64,000 bases of DNA from Echinicola rosea (GTDB lineage: Bacteria; Bacteroidota; Bacteroidia; Cytophagales; Cyclobacteriaceae): assembly GCF_005281475.1 (NCBI RefSeq), contig NZ_CP040106.1, forward strand, positions 3,872,501-3,936,500, written 5' to 3'. Within the stretch, counting starts at the first letter, position 1. Every line of letters begins with the position of its first letter. This document shows positions 9,101 through 18,500 of this stretch, one piece after another. Made by a program: the position numbers and the translations under genes. The notes beneath the pieces were generated by a model, which ran no database searches, was not told the DNA's origin, and was given only the letters and a program-made list of their open reading frames with translations.

Positions 9101-10156
9101 ATGAGCGATGAAGTTTTTAAAGGCAGAGGATCAAAGATAGCCCCGCACAATCCGTATTTAAAACGGAAGGAGGTGATAGAGCACATGAAAGGGCTTGATG
9201 AGGAAAAATACACCGAAAAACCCGTAACCAGGTTTTATAAGGAACACGCAAAAAAAGCCTTGAGCACCAATGACAGCCCTGATCTGCCTTTAAGCTATTC
9301 CGTAAATCCCTACCAAGGTTGTGAACATGGTTGCATTTATTGTTACGCCCGTAATTCGCATCAGTATTGGGGATTTGATGCAGGTTTGGGTTTTGAGACA
9401 AATATCATTGTGAAGCATGATATTGACCAAGTGTTGAAGAACCAGTTTAAAGCAAAAAACTATCGTCCACAGACCATTATGCTTTCTGGAAATACCGATT
9501 GCTATCAGCCTGCGGAAAAAAAATACCAATTGACCCGGAAGGTTCTCCAGCTTTGCTTGGAATTCGGCCATCCTGTAAGTGTGATTACCAAAAATAGCCT
9601 TATCCAGCGAGATATAGCTATATTGGCTGCACTGGCGCGTAAAAATCTGGTTCATGTATATTTTTCTATTAATCATCTTGACCCAAAGCTGAAGGCGAGC
9701 CTGGAGCCAAGAACTGCTACCGCCAAAAAGAAAATAGGACTCATTCGACAATTTACTGAGCGGGGAATTCCCTGTGGCGTGATGGTTGCACCGATTATCC
9801 CCGCCTTAAACAACCATAATATCACCGAAATCATTCGTCAAAGTGCGGAAGCAGGTGCCTTAGCTGCAGGCTACACGGTGGTGCGGTTAAATGGCAATGT
9901 AAAGGAAGTATTCAAAGCCTGGATCCACGAGGCCTTTCCAGATCGCGCAGAAAAAGTGCTTCATCAGATTGAGCAGCTGCACGGTGGAAACCTTAATGAT
10001 ACGGAATGGGGGAGAAGGATAAAAGGGCAAGGTCCACTGGCTTCTGTAATTGGCCATATTTTTTCCAAAGCAAAAGTAAAGTACCTCGGTGAAAGGGCAA
10101 TGCCTGAGTTGGATTTTTCCGCTTTTAATGCAAATGGACAGCTGAAGTTATTTTAA
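9101..10156 (+). CDS. PA0069-family radical SAM protein
   Basis: A 351-residue protein with the radical SAM cluster motif Cys74-x3-Cys78-x2-Cys81 (GCEHGCIYCYAR), followed by the conserved SGNTDCYQPAE and SVITKNSL segments of the PA0069/SplB-like family. It should bind a 4Fe-4S cluster and cleave S-adenosylmethionine to a 5'-deoxyadenosyl radical. The family resembles spore photoproduct lyase and is widespread in bacteria without spores; its substrate is, to my knowledge, not firmly established. The ATG at 9101 is used. The next gene begins directly after its stop with no gap, so the two are surely co-translated. Confidence 0.85.
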   Translation: MSDEVFKGRGSKIAPHNPYLKRKEVIEHMKGLDEEKYTEKPVTRFYKEHAKKALSTNDSPDLPLSYSVNPYQGCEHGCIYCYARNSHQYWGFDAGLGFETNIIVKHDIDQVLKNQFKAKNYRPQTIMLSGNTDCYQPAEKKYQLTRKVLQLCLEFGHPVSVITKNSLIQRDIAILAALARKNLVHVYFSINHLDPKLKASLEPRTATAKKKIGLIRQFTERGIPCGVMVAPIIPALNNHNITEIIRQSAEAGALAAGYTVVRLNGNVKEVFKAWIHEAFPDRAEKVLHQIEQLHGGNLNDTEWGRRIKGQGPLASVIGHIFSKAKVKYLGERAMPELDFSAFNANGQLKLF

Positions 10157-10369
10157 ATGAATGGATTGATGGATAATATTTTGGAAATAGCTATTTTGGA
10201 AATGGGAAGACAGAAAGGAGACCAAGTATTTTCCTGCGAAGAGGTGGTCCAATGGCTATACCCGCAAGATTGGAGGCACTTTACCACAGAAATATTGGAT
10301 ACTGCCAAATCCCTAAATGAAAATGGTAAAATCATACTTTCAGAAACCGGTGAGATCAAAGTGCTGTAG
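10157..10369 (+). CDS. DUF3253-like small protein
   Basis: A 70-residue winged-helix-sized protein. The order helix, WLYPQDWR-like turn, helix, then beta hairpin (NGKIILSETGEIKVL) matches my memory of the DUF3253 family, whose members are short helix-turn-helix-like proteins of unknown function. Its ATG directly follows the stop of the radical SAM gene, with zero intergenic bases. Functional coupling with the radical SAM protein is likely but its nature is unknown. No signal peptide or Cys cluster is present. Confidence 0.65.
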   Translation: MNGLMDNILEIAILEMGRQKGDQVFSCEEVVQWLYPQDWRHFTTEILDTAKSLNENGKIILSETGEIKVL

Positions 10370-10551
10370 TGAGAAACACAAGAGCGATTGATCTCGTATG
10401 AGATGTGAGATGTGATGAATGATAGCATTTACGGTGATGGCATAAAGCGCTGAGTCCATTATAATGCGATACGCTCATATGCTGTTTAGATCATCCAGCT
10501 AATAATTGGCACAGGCTTAACGAAATAACAGGCAAAAAAACGATAAAGATT

Positions 10552-11130
10552 ATGACTACGGTTCCCAAAACTCCCATTGACGATATTCCAGCGGGAAAAC
10601 AAGTGGCCACCTTTGGTTCAGGATGTTTCTGGTGTATAGAAGCGGTATATCAGAATATCCGTGGCGTAGAACAGATCATGCCGGGCTATGCAGGCGGTTT
10701 TGTCGCGAACCCCAGCTATAATGAAATATCGACTGGCACTACAGGCCATGCTGAGGTAATCCAGTTTTTTTATGCCCCCCATATCATTTCCTTTCAGGAC
10801 TTGCTGGAAGTCTTTTGGGCTACCCATGACCCCACGACGCCCAACCAGCAAGGAGCTGATATTGGTCCGCAATATAGGTCGGCTATTTTCTATCATACCG
10901 AAGAGCAGCGAAAAACGGCAGAGGAATTCAAAACGTTGATCGATAAGGCAGAAGTCTATGACAAGCCCATTGTGACCGAGATCACGGCATTTACAAACTT
11001 TTACCCTGCAGAAAATTACCATGTCAATTACTACGAAAACCACCCCAACCAACCCTATTGCCAAATCATGATCAAACCAAAACTGGAAAAACTCAAAAAA
11101 GTATTTGGTCAGCATACCAAGGTGATTTAA
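10552..11130 (+). CDS. msrA: peptide-methionine (S)-S-oxide reductase MsrA
   Basis: A 192-residue protein with the MsrA active-site motif GSGCFWCIEA (catalytic Cys25), followed by GYAGG, GHAEV and the THDPTTPNQQGADIGPQYRSAIF block typical of the family in outline. It reduces methionine-S-sulfoxide in oxidised proteins with thioredoxin as electron donor, in the cytoplasm because no signal peptide is visible. It is monocistronic, with repeat-rich sequence behind it. No fused MsrB domain is present. Confidence 0.95.
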   Translation: MTTVPKTPIDDIPAGKQVATFGSGCFWCIEAVYQNIRGVEQIMPGYAGGFVANPSYNEISTGTTGHAEVIQFFYAPHIISFQDLLEVFWATHDPTTPNQQGADIGPQYRSAIFYHTEEQRKTAEEFKTLIDKAEVYDKPIVTEITAFTNFYPAENYHVNYYENHPNQPYCQIMIKPKLEKLKKVFGQHTKVI

Positions 11131-11527
11131 TCCCAAGGTAAAGGGATTGTTCCCATTAACCTGATCTCGACTTAATATTAGTATTAAAAGCGTCATACGA
11201 ACCCTTTCAAGTAGGATGTGGGTTTGAAAAGGGTGTGGCAACTCGCCGCGGCGAGCTGCCACGGCTTCCACCCCTCATATCTCCCTCTAAGCCTCGCAGT
11301 GACGATTTTATAATCGAACTGAGGTTATTAGAAACGTCATAGCTAACCGGTCTTCCCAAGTCATAGCCGTAAGGGATTACAAATCCCCATTATTCCGATT
11401 CGGGATTACAAATCCAGACAGCTAATTTCTTGTATTTGTGATAGCTGGTGTGTTGATGACGGCTTAAACTGACGCCATTTGTGAAGCGCACAAACATCAA
11501 TAAGGATATAGAATTTCAGCAATTTAC
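11131..11527. repeat. intergenic repeat island with a strong palindrome
   Basis: Non-coding. A 28-nt near-perfect palindrome at 11235-11262 (arms GTGGCAACTCGCC and GGCGAGCTGCCAC, one mismatch) is embedded in a larger imperfect hairpin (GGGTG before, CACCC after). CCTCGCAGTGACG at about 11292 resembles a REP-type motif common in many bacteria. GGGATTACAAATCC occurs twice, near 11373 and 11403. I find no supported gene here. Confidence 0.5.
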
Positions 11528-11530
11528 ATG

Positions 11531-11885
11531 GATCAAGCGTAAAAGTTGGGGGCTGGGAGTTTTCTTAATGGCAAAACCACCGATACATAAAAATGCCACA
11601 ATGTCCCAAAGGCACTAAGTGCATGTTGGAACTTCATTGAAAGATTACACTCGAAAGTCAGCCCCAGAAGGGCGACATGTTCATAGCCATGGGTGAAGCC
11701 GTGGTAAATTGCCCATCCAACGTTTTCGGTTTTAGCCACATTTCCCTCCCTATTCGGCACAAATTCCCGATAAACTCCATTCGTGCGGATGGAGTAAGCC
11801 GGGGAAGCCCGTCGTCTTAATGGTATGAAATTTTCTTTCATAAGACCATGTTAACATTCGTCCCCCCGGAAATATTGCTTGATCC
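11531..11885 (-). mobile_element. 355-bp MITE-like element with 9-bp target duplication
   Basis: The block is bounded by GATCAAGC (11531) and GCTTGATCC (ending 11885), which are inverted repeats, and flanked by the same 9-mer ATTTACATG on both sides (11522-11530 and 11886-11894). A related, internally deleted copy lies at 51819-51983 in the opposite orientation. The element carries one 102-codon minus-strand ORF (11533-11841) but no transposase. It would be mobilised, if at all, by a transposase in trans. Confidence 0.65.
11533..11841 (-). CDS. doubtful ORF inside the MITE-like element
   Basis: A 102-codon reading frame that spans almost the whole element. Its translation contains a stretch (HALSAFGTLWHFYVSVVLPL) that I recall from many small hypothetical proteins annotated in Cytophagales genomes. 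I think those are repeat-derived rather than functional genes: the homologous DNA at 51819-51983 keeps the nucleotide sequence but breaks the frame, which argues against selection on a protein. No ribosome-binding site, signal peptide or known motif is visible. Kept at low confidence. Confidence 0.2.
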   Translation of the reverse strand: MKENFIPLRRRASPAYSIRTNGVYREFVPNREGNVAKTENVGWAIYHGFTHGYEHVALLGLTFECNLSMKFQHALSAFGTLWHFYVSVVLPLRKLPAPNFYA

Positions 11886-12037
11886 ATTTACATGCATTAG
11901 CCTGACGGTTGTGGTCTTCCCGGGCAGCCCTTTTAGGAATGTGGGATGGAATAAAGTGTGTCCAAACACTATTGATTTGCCGTAACTTAGGACCGTAAAG
12001 TGAATTTTTTTAAGCTACGGTTGCTTGATTTTATTTC

Positions 12038-12820
12038 TCACCAAGTGATTTTTACTTCGGAAACTACAGGGAGATGATCCGAGAGGAGGGAAGATTGTTT
12101 TGGAGAAGAGAGTAATTCCCAATTAGCTTTAGGATAACCGAATATGTAGTCAATTTTGTATTTGGCTGCTTGGGAAGGCGATGTAGGGAATTGATTATCC
12201 AAGGGAGCCCACAAGGACATTCCTTGCTTTATTTCTGTAGATTCAGGCCGCGCATTAAAATCCCCGCAGACCAGCACAGGAATATTTTTTTGGAGAAGGA
12301 TGTTATTGATTTGAGTTACCTGTAGTTGACGTTCCTGCGTATTGGTGAAATCCAAATGGGTGCTCGCAAAGGAAATGGTTTTTCCTTCTCCAAGTTCTAT
12401 ATTTGCCACAAGAAGCGCACGTTGCTCTTTACCATTTTCGGTGAATGGCAATAAGATCCTTTCGGTCATTGTCATGGGATATTTGGAGAGGATGCCAATA
12501 CCATAGTATCCGCCCGCATAATCGATAGTCTTTCCAAATGCCCCGAACATTCCCGTTAAATGGGCCAGTTCACCGATAAAGTCTTTACCGTTCTGCTTCG
12601 GAGCCCTTTCGCGAAAAGTGTTAATGTCCACTTCCTGAAGGGCTACCAAATCGGCATTTTGAGTTTTAATGAATGCAGCAAATTCTTCCATCGAAGCCCG
12701 CTCTCCAAAACGGAGGTTATAGCTGATGATTTTTAGGGTATCTGATAGCCGTTGTGCTGGAAGCTGAAAGGATAATATTAGCAGAAATAAAGTGGCATAA
12801 AGGCATTTCATAATGTTCAT
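12038..12820 (-). CDS. secreted endonuclease/exonuclease/phosphatase-family protein (1)
   Basis: I start at the ATG at 12820 (an ATG three codons later is possible); the frame extends upstream only to a TTG. The product of about 260 residues has a signal peptide (MKCLYATLFLLILSFQLPA) and the EEP (DNase I-like) motifs: SYNLRFG, LQEVD (metal-binding Glu), STHLD, GDFNARP and SDHLPV. This fold hydrolyses phosphodiesters or phosphomonoesters in nucleic acids, sphingomyelin or inositol phosphates, so the substrate is not determined. It is the last gene of a SusC-SusD-EEP-EEP set and probably acts in the periplasm on the imported compound. Confidence 0.85.
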   Translation of the reverse strand: MNIMKCLYATLFLLILSFQLPAQRLSDTLKIISYNLRFGERASMEEFAAFIKTQNADLVALQEVDINTFRERAPKQNGKDFIGELAHLTGMFGAFGKTIDYAGGYYGIGILSKYPMTMTERILLPFTENGKEQRALLVANIELGEGKTISFASTHLDFTNTQERQLQVTQINNILLQKNIPVLVCGDFNARPESTEIKQGMSLWAPLDNQFPTSPSQAAKYKIDYIFGYPKANWELLSSPKQSSLLSDHLPVVSEVKITW

Positions 12821-12833
12821 TTTTAGGATAAAA

Positions 12834-12884
12834 GAGGCTGTCCCATTGGTATTGCACATGTTTTTATTCTGGTAGGACAGCCTC
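12834..12884. promoter_or_regulatory. 10-bp inverted repeat between the two EEP genes
   Basis: GAGGCTGTCC (12834-12843) and GGACAGCCTC (12875-12884) are perfect reverse complements separated by 31 nt, filling most of the 69-bp gap between the EEP genes. There is no T-run after the downstream arm, so it looks more like an mRNA processing or stability hairpin, or a protein-binding site, than an intrinsic terminator. Confidence 0.5.
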
Positions 12885-12889
12885 AAAAG

Positions 12890-13714
12890 TTAAAGTTTTG
12901 ACTTCAATTCAAATGTGGTAATGATAGGCAAATGATCCGAAGCCTCTGTTTGGAGCACTTCATGGGAACTGATTCGAAAGGCTTCTTTTGGCCTGTATAG
13001 GATATAGTCCAACTTTCTGTTTGGGTTTCTGGACGGTATGGTAAAACATTGGTTTTTGACTCCTGGACAGGCACTATTAAAGCCTCTTTCGAAGAAGTCC
13101 GTCATCGTCGGTCCGTCAGGGATTGCGTTAAAATCGCCTCCAAAGATTATAGGATCGTTGGATTTACTGAGAATGCTGTCGATGGCCGGTACTTGAAGCT
13201 CCCTGTTTTCCAAAGTCAGCTCCATGTGTGTATTGGCTATAGTAAGGTGTTGCTGTGCCACCTTAATGTCAGCTGTCATCAGGATGCGGTAACTTACATA
13301 TTTACCTTCGAGTTCCACCCTTGGTAGGGAATGGATTTGCTGATGGGAAAGGAGAAATCGAGACAGGATGCCCAGTCCGGTTTCGCCTCCCTGATAGGAA
13401 ATGGCCTTACCATAGCAATGATGCGCCAGTCCTGTCTTTTGTGACAACCGTTCAAGTTGGTTGACCTTACCGCTGCGGGTAGTGTTTCGGTCGATTTCCT
13501 GCAAAAACACAATATCCACATCCGTGTGCCTGATGATCCGTGCTATAGAATCCAGGTCAGGCGTGCTGCTTTTATAAGGGGCACCGTATTTTACATTATA
13601 GCTCATCACCCTTAAGGTGCTATTTCCCAGTTGGGCAGTATTTATTGTCGGGGATTCAAGCAAAAGGAATGGCCAGCACAACCAAAGTAAGGTCGTGACA
13701 AATAGTGGATTCAT
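12890..13714 (-). CDS. secreted endonuclease/exonuclease/phosphatase-family protein (2)
   Basis: A 274-residue paralogue-like neighbour of the preceding enzyme. An N-terminal hydrophobic segment (MNPLFVTTLLWLCWPFLLL) indicates export. EEP motifs are intact: VMSYNVKYG, LQEID with following N-R-T, NTHMEL, GGDFNAIPD and SDHLPI. Like its neighbour it is predicted to be a Mg-dependent phosphoesterase. Two different EEP enzymes in one Sus-type operon suggest sequential cleavage of one phosphate-ester substrate or complementary specificities. It follows susD by 75 bp. The exact substrate cannot be read from sequence. Confidence 0.85.
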   Translation of the reverse strand: MNPLFVTTLLWLCWPFLLLESPTINTAQLGNSTLRVMSYNVKYGAPYKSSTPDLDSIARIIRHTDVDIVFLQEIDRNTTRSGKVNQLERLSQKTGLAHHCYGKAISYQGGETGLGILSRFLLSHQQIHSLPRVELEGKYVSYRILMTADIKVAQQHLTIANTHMELTLENRELQVPAIDSILSKSNDPIIFGGDFNAIPDGPTMTDFFERGFNSACPGVKNQCFTIPSRNPNRKLDYILYRPKEAFRISSHEVLQTEASDHLPIITTFELKSKL

Positions 13715-13789
13715 AAGGAAATGTTTGCATGTTTATGAATAAGGGCAGGATAGTTATTCCGAGTTTCACATTTCCTGCCCTTTGGTAAC

Positions 13790-15517
13790 TTATTCCCAAC
13801 CTGGGTTTTGGCCTAAATCAGGGTTTTTAATCCTTTCAGCATAGGGAACGGGCCAGAGGTAATGTTTGGTGGGGTCGAAGTTATCCAAGCCGCCTTCTGC
13901 CACGGATTTTTCATAGATAATATCCCCAAATTCATCTGTTCCATTATCCGGATAGGGATTAGCGCCCAGGTCGTTCATACACACTTCCAGACTTGGTCCC
14001 ACCATTGCCTTGCCCAGATGCACTTCACCTTCTCTCCAGCGTAACACATCAAAATACCGCATGCCATCCATGGACATTTCTACACGTCGTTCCCGATGTA
14101 GCTCTGTTTCCAAGTCCAATCCCCAAGCATTCAGCTCATCCAAATTCATTGGATGCATATCGACACGTTCGCGGAGTTGATTTACGGTCATGTCGATTTG
14201 GGCTTGGGTAAGGGTGCCCCCTTGTAGGTTGAAGAGTGCTTCCGCATAGATCAGAAGGATTTCTGGATACCGAATAACGTTAATATTGTTATGGTCACGA
14301 TTATAGAGTCCCGCGAGCGCTGGAGTGTTATATTTTTTTAGATAAAATCCCGTTAAACCATTGGCTCCAAGTCGGTTGTTGTTTTGGAGTACGGCAAACC
14401 GTGGCAGTTGAAAGATGTCATTGTCCGTGTCGGTGTCGGCATCACCGTCATCACCACCGGGCCACTCATCCCCTGGGCTGTAAACGGTCATTTTGAGACG
14501 TGGATCCCTATTTTCAAAGTAATCGCTATAATGTTCTTCAGGATAATTGTATTGATCAGAGGTGGTCACGCTTTGTCCATAATATTCGAGTCCTGCTTTG
14601 GCGGGTTTTCCGTCGGTACATAAAAAGGCATCTACGAGCCTCTTTGAGGCATTTAGGCGAATATAATCCACAGGAGTACAAGTATAATTGGTCAGGTTAT
14701 TGGTCCTTAGGTCCTCCACAAAAAGGCTATAGATAATGGCTTCCCGGTTAGCAGGATTGGTTTCCGCATTGCCCGCCAGCTTGTACATGTCACCATAATT
14801 TGCATAAAGTTCATAGGGACTGTTGTCCATGATCTCTTTGGCCGTATTGGCAGCGACTTCCCACATTTCATTTTGCAGAGCTACCCGCGCTTTGACTGCC
14901 AGTGCGCCCCACCGGTTAATGCGGCCCACATTGTCCCCTGAGGGAATATCACTTCCCAGTTTACTGGCTGCCCAGTCCAGGTCCTCCATGATAAATTGGA
15001 CCACTTCTTCACGTGGTGTTCTGGGCATGTACGCCTCTGAGGCATTGATAACCTTGTCCACCAAGGGCACATCGCCCCAATAGCTGGTCAGCCAAAAGTA
15101 CTGCAGGGCTCGGATGACTTTGACTTCTGCTGCGTAAGTATCCTTGATCTCCTGATTGATCTCCGCTTTGTTATAATGGTCCAGGAAATTGTTACAGGTG
15201 AAAATCGGTGCATAAAGCCAAGACCAAAAGCTGGTAAACGGAAAACCATCCAAAGCGGTATGCCTTCCTCCGGGGATTTTGGCCAGGCCACTGTTCAAGT
15301 CTCCCCAGACCACGTCTCCTCCAAAGACATTTGGATAGATGAGGAGTTCATAATCCAGTCCCTCATAACAAGGGTATAGGGCAGCCCTCAGCTGGCTTTC
15401 GGTTTCCCAATAGGTTTCATGTGTTACACTGTCCAGTGGGTATTTGTCCAGAAATTCATCGTCACAGGCACCAAAAAGAAGCAGCGCCAAGATCAGGGAG
15501 TATTTTATATAGTTCAT
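13790..15517 (-). CDS. RagB/SusD family outer-membrane lipoprotein
   Basis: I choose ATG 15517 because it gives a lipoprotein signal (MNYIKYSLILALLLFGAC, lipobox LFGAC); an earlier ATG at 15547 would add ten residues. The mature protein of about 557 residues has the N-terminal LDKYPLDSVTHETYW motif typical of SusD/RagB (TPR-like scaffold) and the C-terminal LWPVPYAER...NPDLGQNPGW ending. It should sit on the cell surface as the lid of the SusC transporter encoded just upstream (the SusC stop is 36 bp away). The ligand is unknown; neighbouring phosphoesterases point to a phosphate-ester compound. Confidence 0.93.
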   Translation of the reverse strand: MNYIKYSLILALLLFGACDDEFLDKYPLDSVTHETYWETESQLRAALYPCYEGLDYELLIYPNVFGGDVVWGDLNSGLAKIPGGRHTALDGFPFTSFWSWLYAPIFTCNNFLDHYNKAEINQEIKDTYAAEVKVIRALQYFWLTSYWGDVPLVDKVINASEAYMPRTPREEVVQFIMEDLDWAASKLGSDIPSGDNVGRINRWGALAVKARVALQNEMWEVAANTAKEIMDNSPYELYANYGDMYKLAGNAETNPANREAIIYSLFVEDLRTNNLTNYTCTPVDYIRLNASKRLVDAFLCTDGKPAKAGLEYYGQSVTTSDQYNYPEEHYSDYFENRDPRLKMTVYSPGDEWPGGDDGDADTDTDNDIFQLPRFAVLQNNNRLGANGLTGFYLKKYNTPALAGLYNRDHNNINVIRYPEILLIYAEALFNLQGGTLTQAQIDMTVNQLRERVDMHPMNLDELNAWGLDLETELHRERRVEMSMDGMRYFDVLRWREGEVHLGKAMVGPSLEVCMNDLGANPYPDNGTDEFGDIIYEKSVAEGGLDNFDPTKHYLWPVPYAERIKNPDLGQNPGWE

Positions 15518-15553
15518 GTCAGGTCGAATTAAATGTTGAAATTTCATATCGGC

Positions 15554-18500
15554 TTAAAATCCAAGTTGTACGCCCAAGGCCATGGTCCTTACCTGCGGAT
15601 AGGCATCCCCTGAAGTTTCCCGAACCTCGGGATCAAAGCCGCCAAAGTAATCGGTGATGGTGAAAAGGTTTTCACCCGTAAAGTAAAACCGACATTTGGT
15701 AAGTTTGATGCGTTCGATAAGTTGCTGTGGTAGGGAATAGCCCAATTGAAGGTTTTTTAACCTCAGGTAAGATGCATCTTCCAGCCAATAGTTAGAGAAA
15801 AGGATGTTGTGGTCCGGCTGATAGTACATGCGGGGATAGGAAGCGTCGGTGTTCTCGGGTGTCCACCGGTCCAAGTGGACCTTTTTGGGAACAGAATAGT
15901 CATTGATAAAGGCATGACGTGCTTCATCCCGCAAGTATCCGTTTACTTTGCCCACTCCTTGGAGGAAGAAGGAAAAATCAAATCCCTTCCATGCAGCAAA
16001 TCCCCTGATGCCATAACTATAGCGAGGGTATGGATCGCCAAATACCACTTTATCATATTCATCGATCAGGCCATCTGGCTGTCCTTCTTCGCCACTGATA
16101 TCCCTGTAAATGACATCTCCTGGCTGGATAATGTCCGCATAACTGCTGATCACGGGAAAATTAGGGTTTACATAACGGCCTGTACTTTCATCAAAGGATT
16201 CGAAGTCATCGATTTGGGCAAGGCCATTGGTCAGGTAACCGTAGTAGGCATTCACGGGATCGCCAACTCTCCTGATATTGTCCCCTAATGATGCAGCACT
16301 GGATCCCATGTCAGTGATTTCGTTTTGGGCATCTGAAATGTTCGCATTGATGCCATAGCGGAATTCACCGACCTGGTCATTCCATCCCAAGGCGATTTCC
16401 CAGCCTTTGTTTTCGATGGCACCGATGTTTTCCAAGGGCAGGTTACTGGATGAAGTGATGCCGATCAACGAAGGATAGATGGGTTTCAAGAGGGCATTGA
16501 TGTTCTTCTTCTTAAACCAGTCCACTGATAAGGTCATCCGGTCCTTTAGCATGCTGAAATCCGCACCGATATTCAGCATTTGGATGGTTTCCCATTGGAT
16601 GTTTTCGTTGGCAAGGGAATATTGCTGAAAGCCGACATTTTCCTTATTTCCAATCGGATAGGCCCTTACCTGTCGCTCTATCTCAGTAAGGTAAGGATAG
16701 TAGTTGCCGCTAATATTTTGGTTTCCGAGTTCTCCCCAAGAAGCGCGGATTTTTCCCACGGTAAGGAAGGGCTTCGCAAAATCCATAAACGCTTCTTCTG
16801 TAAATTTCCAGCCGGCAGAGAACGAAGGAAAGACGCCCCAGCGGTTGTCCCGGGAAAACCGTGACGTACCATCCACCCTTAGATTGGCCTCAAAAAGGTA
16901 CTTTTGGTCAAAATCATAATTTAACCTTCCAAAATAGGAGCGGAGAGCCCATTCCTCAGCGGTGCCACCATTGGCAATATCCTCCGTGCCTGCATCTATT
17001 TGGGTGATACCATCCATCAGGATATTCCTTCTAGAAGCATATAAGCGCGGCATACTGGCCCATTCCTGGGAATAGCCTGCCAAGACTTTAAATCCATGCC
17101 TTCCGATCACTTTGTCATAATTAAACGTGGAAAGCAAGGTTTGGGTCAACGCGGTATTGTGGGTATTGCCGATGCTGTTGCGGATGTTTTCATTGGCAGG
17201 ATGGGGAGTACCATCAGCCAAAAATCGTGGCATGGTGGCTGTCCAGTCTTTGATGTCCCGGGTATAGTAATTGTAAGCGTATTGGGCATTGATGTACATG
17301 CCATCAATTAGGTCCAGTGTGGCCTTGAAATTTCCATTAAGCGTTCGTGATTTACTTTTGGTATAACCGGATTCGTAGGCCGTCCTCACGGGATTGGTAA
17401 CCGATCCGTACGACCAGTAGGGAGAGTCTTCCCAGCCACCATCTTCGGAGGGTTGCTGCCACATGACAGGAAGTAAGGGGCTGATCCGTTGGGACAAACG
17501 GAATACTCCTGCAGTACCTGCACCACCTGCATCACGCTTATAAAAATCCACATAGCTGATATTGGCATCCAATTTTAATCGGTCCACCACCTTGGTATCC
17601 AATCGCAGCCTTACATTGTTTCTGGAGGAAAAATAAGGATCACCTACGACCAGTCCTGTCTGCTCCAAGTAGCCATAAGAGAGGTAATAGCTGGAATTAT
17701 CTGTTTGCCCTTGGACGTTGAAGTTATGGTTTTGCTGTGATGAATGTGATTTGTAGGTTTCTGAAACCCAATCCGTGTTGGAATAATCATTAGGGAAATT
17801 ACCAGAATCATACATTTCAAATGCCTCTTCCGAGTAGGGGACTGCCACACCCCGTGCCCTTCTAGCTTCATTTTCCAAGGTCATGTATTCACGTCCGTTG
17901 ACGAGCTCTGGCGTGGCGATTGGAGTTTGAATACCAAAGTAATTACTGTAGTTAAGGGATATTTTTTCTTCTCCGCTGCCTTTCTTGGTGGTGACCAAGA
18001 TCACGCCATTGGCCGCCCGTGCGCCGTAAATGGCGGATGATGCGGCATCTTTCAGTACGGTTACGCTTTCGATGTCATCAGGATTCAGCAGGTTGATGTC
18101 CCCGCCAGCTACCCCATCTATCAAAACCAAAGGGGAAGTTTGGCTGTTGATGGTATTTACTCCCCTGATCAGCAAATTTGAGGCTCCCGCACCCGGCTGT
18201 CCTGAAGGTGAGGTGACCGTAAGCCCGGGAACGAGCCCCTGCAGTCCCCCAGCTACCGAAAAGATTACCCTTCCTTCCAGTACATCGCCTTTTACCTCGG
18301 CCACTGCTCCGGTGATATTGGCTTTTTTCTGTTCTCCATACCCGACCACAATCACTTCATCCAGCCCGGTCACATCTTCCTCCAGAACGATTTCGATGGA
18401 AGTTCTGCCATTTAGCGGATATTCTTGTGCGATAAAACCTAGGTAGGAAACTTTCAGTACAGCCTCTCCGTCAGATACTTCCAAGGTAAAGTTCCCGTCG

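Noticed and set aside
10618..11271. 217-codon minus-strand ORF
   Set aside because: Opposite-strand shadow of msrA; its translation has no recognisable protein pattern.
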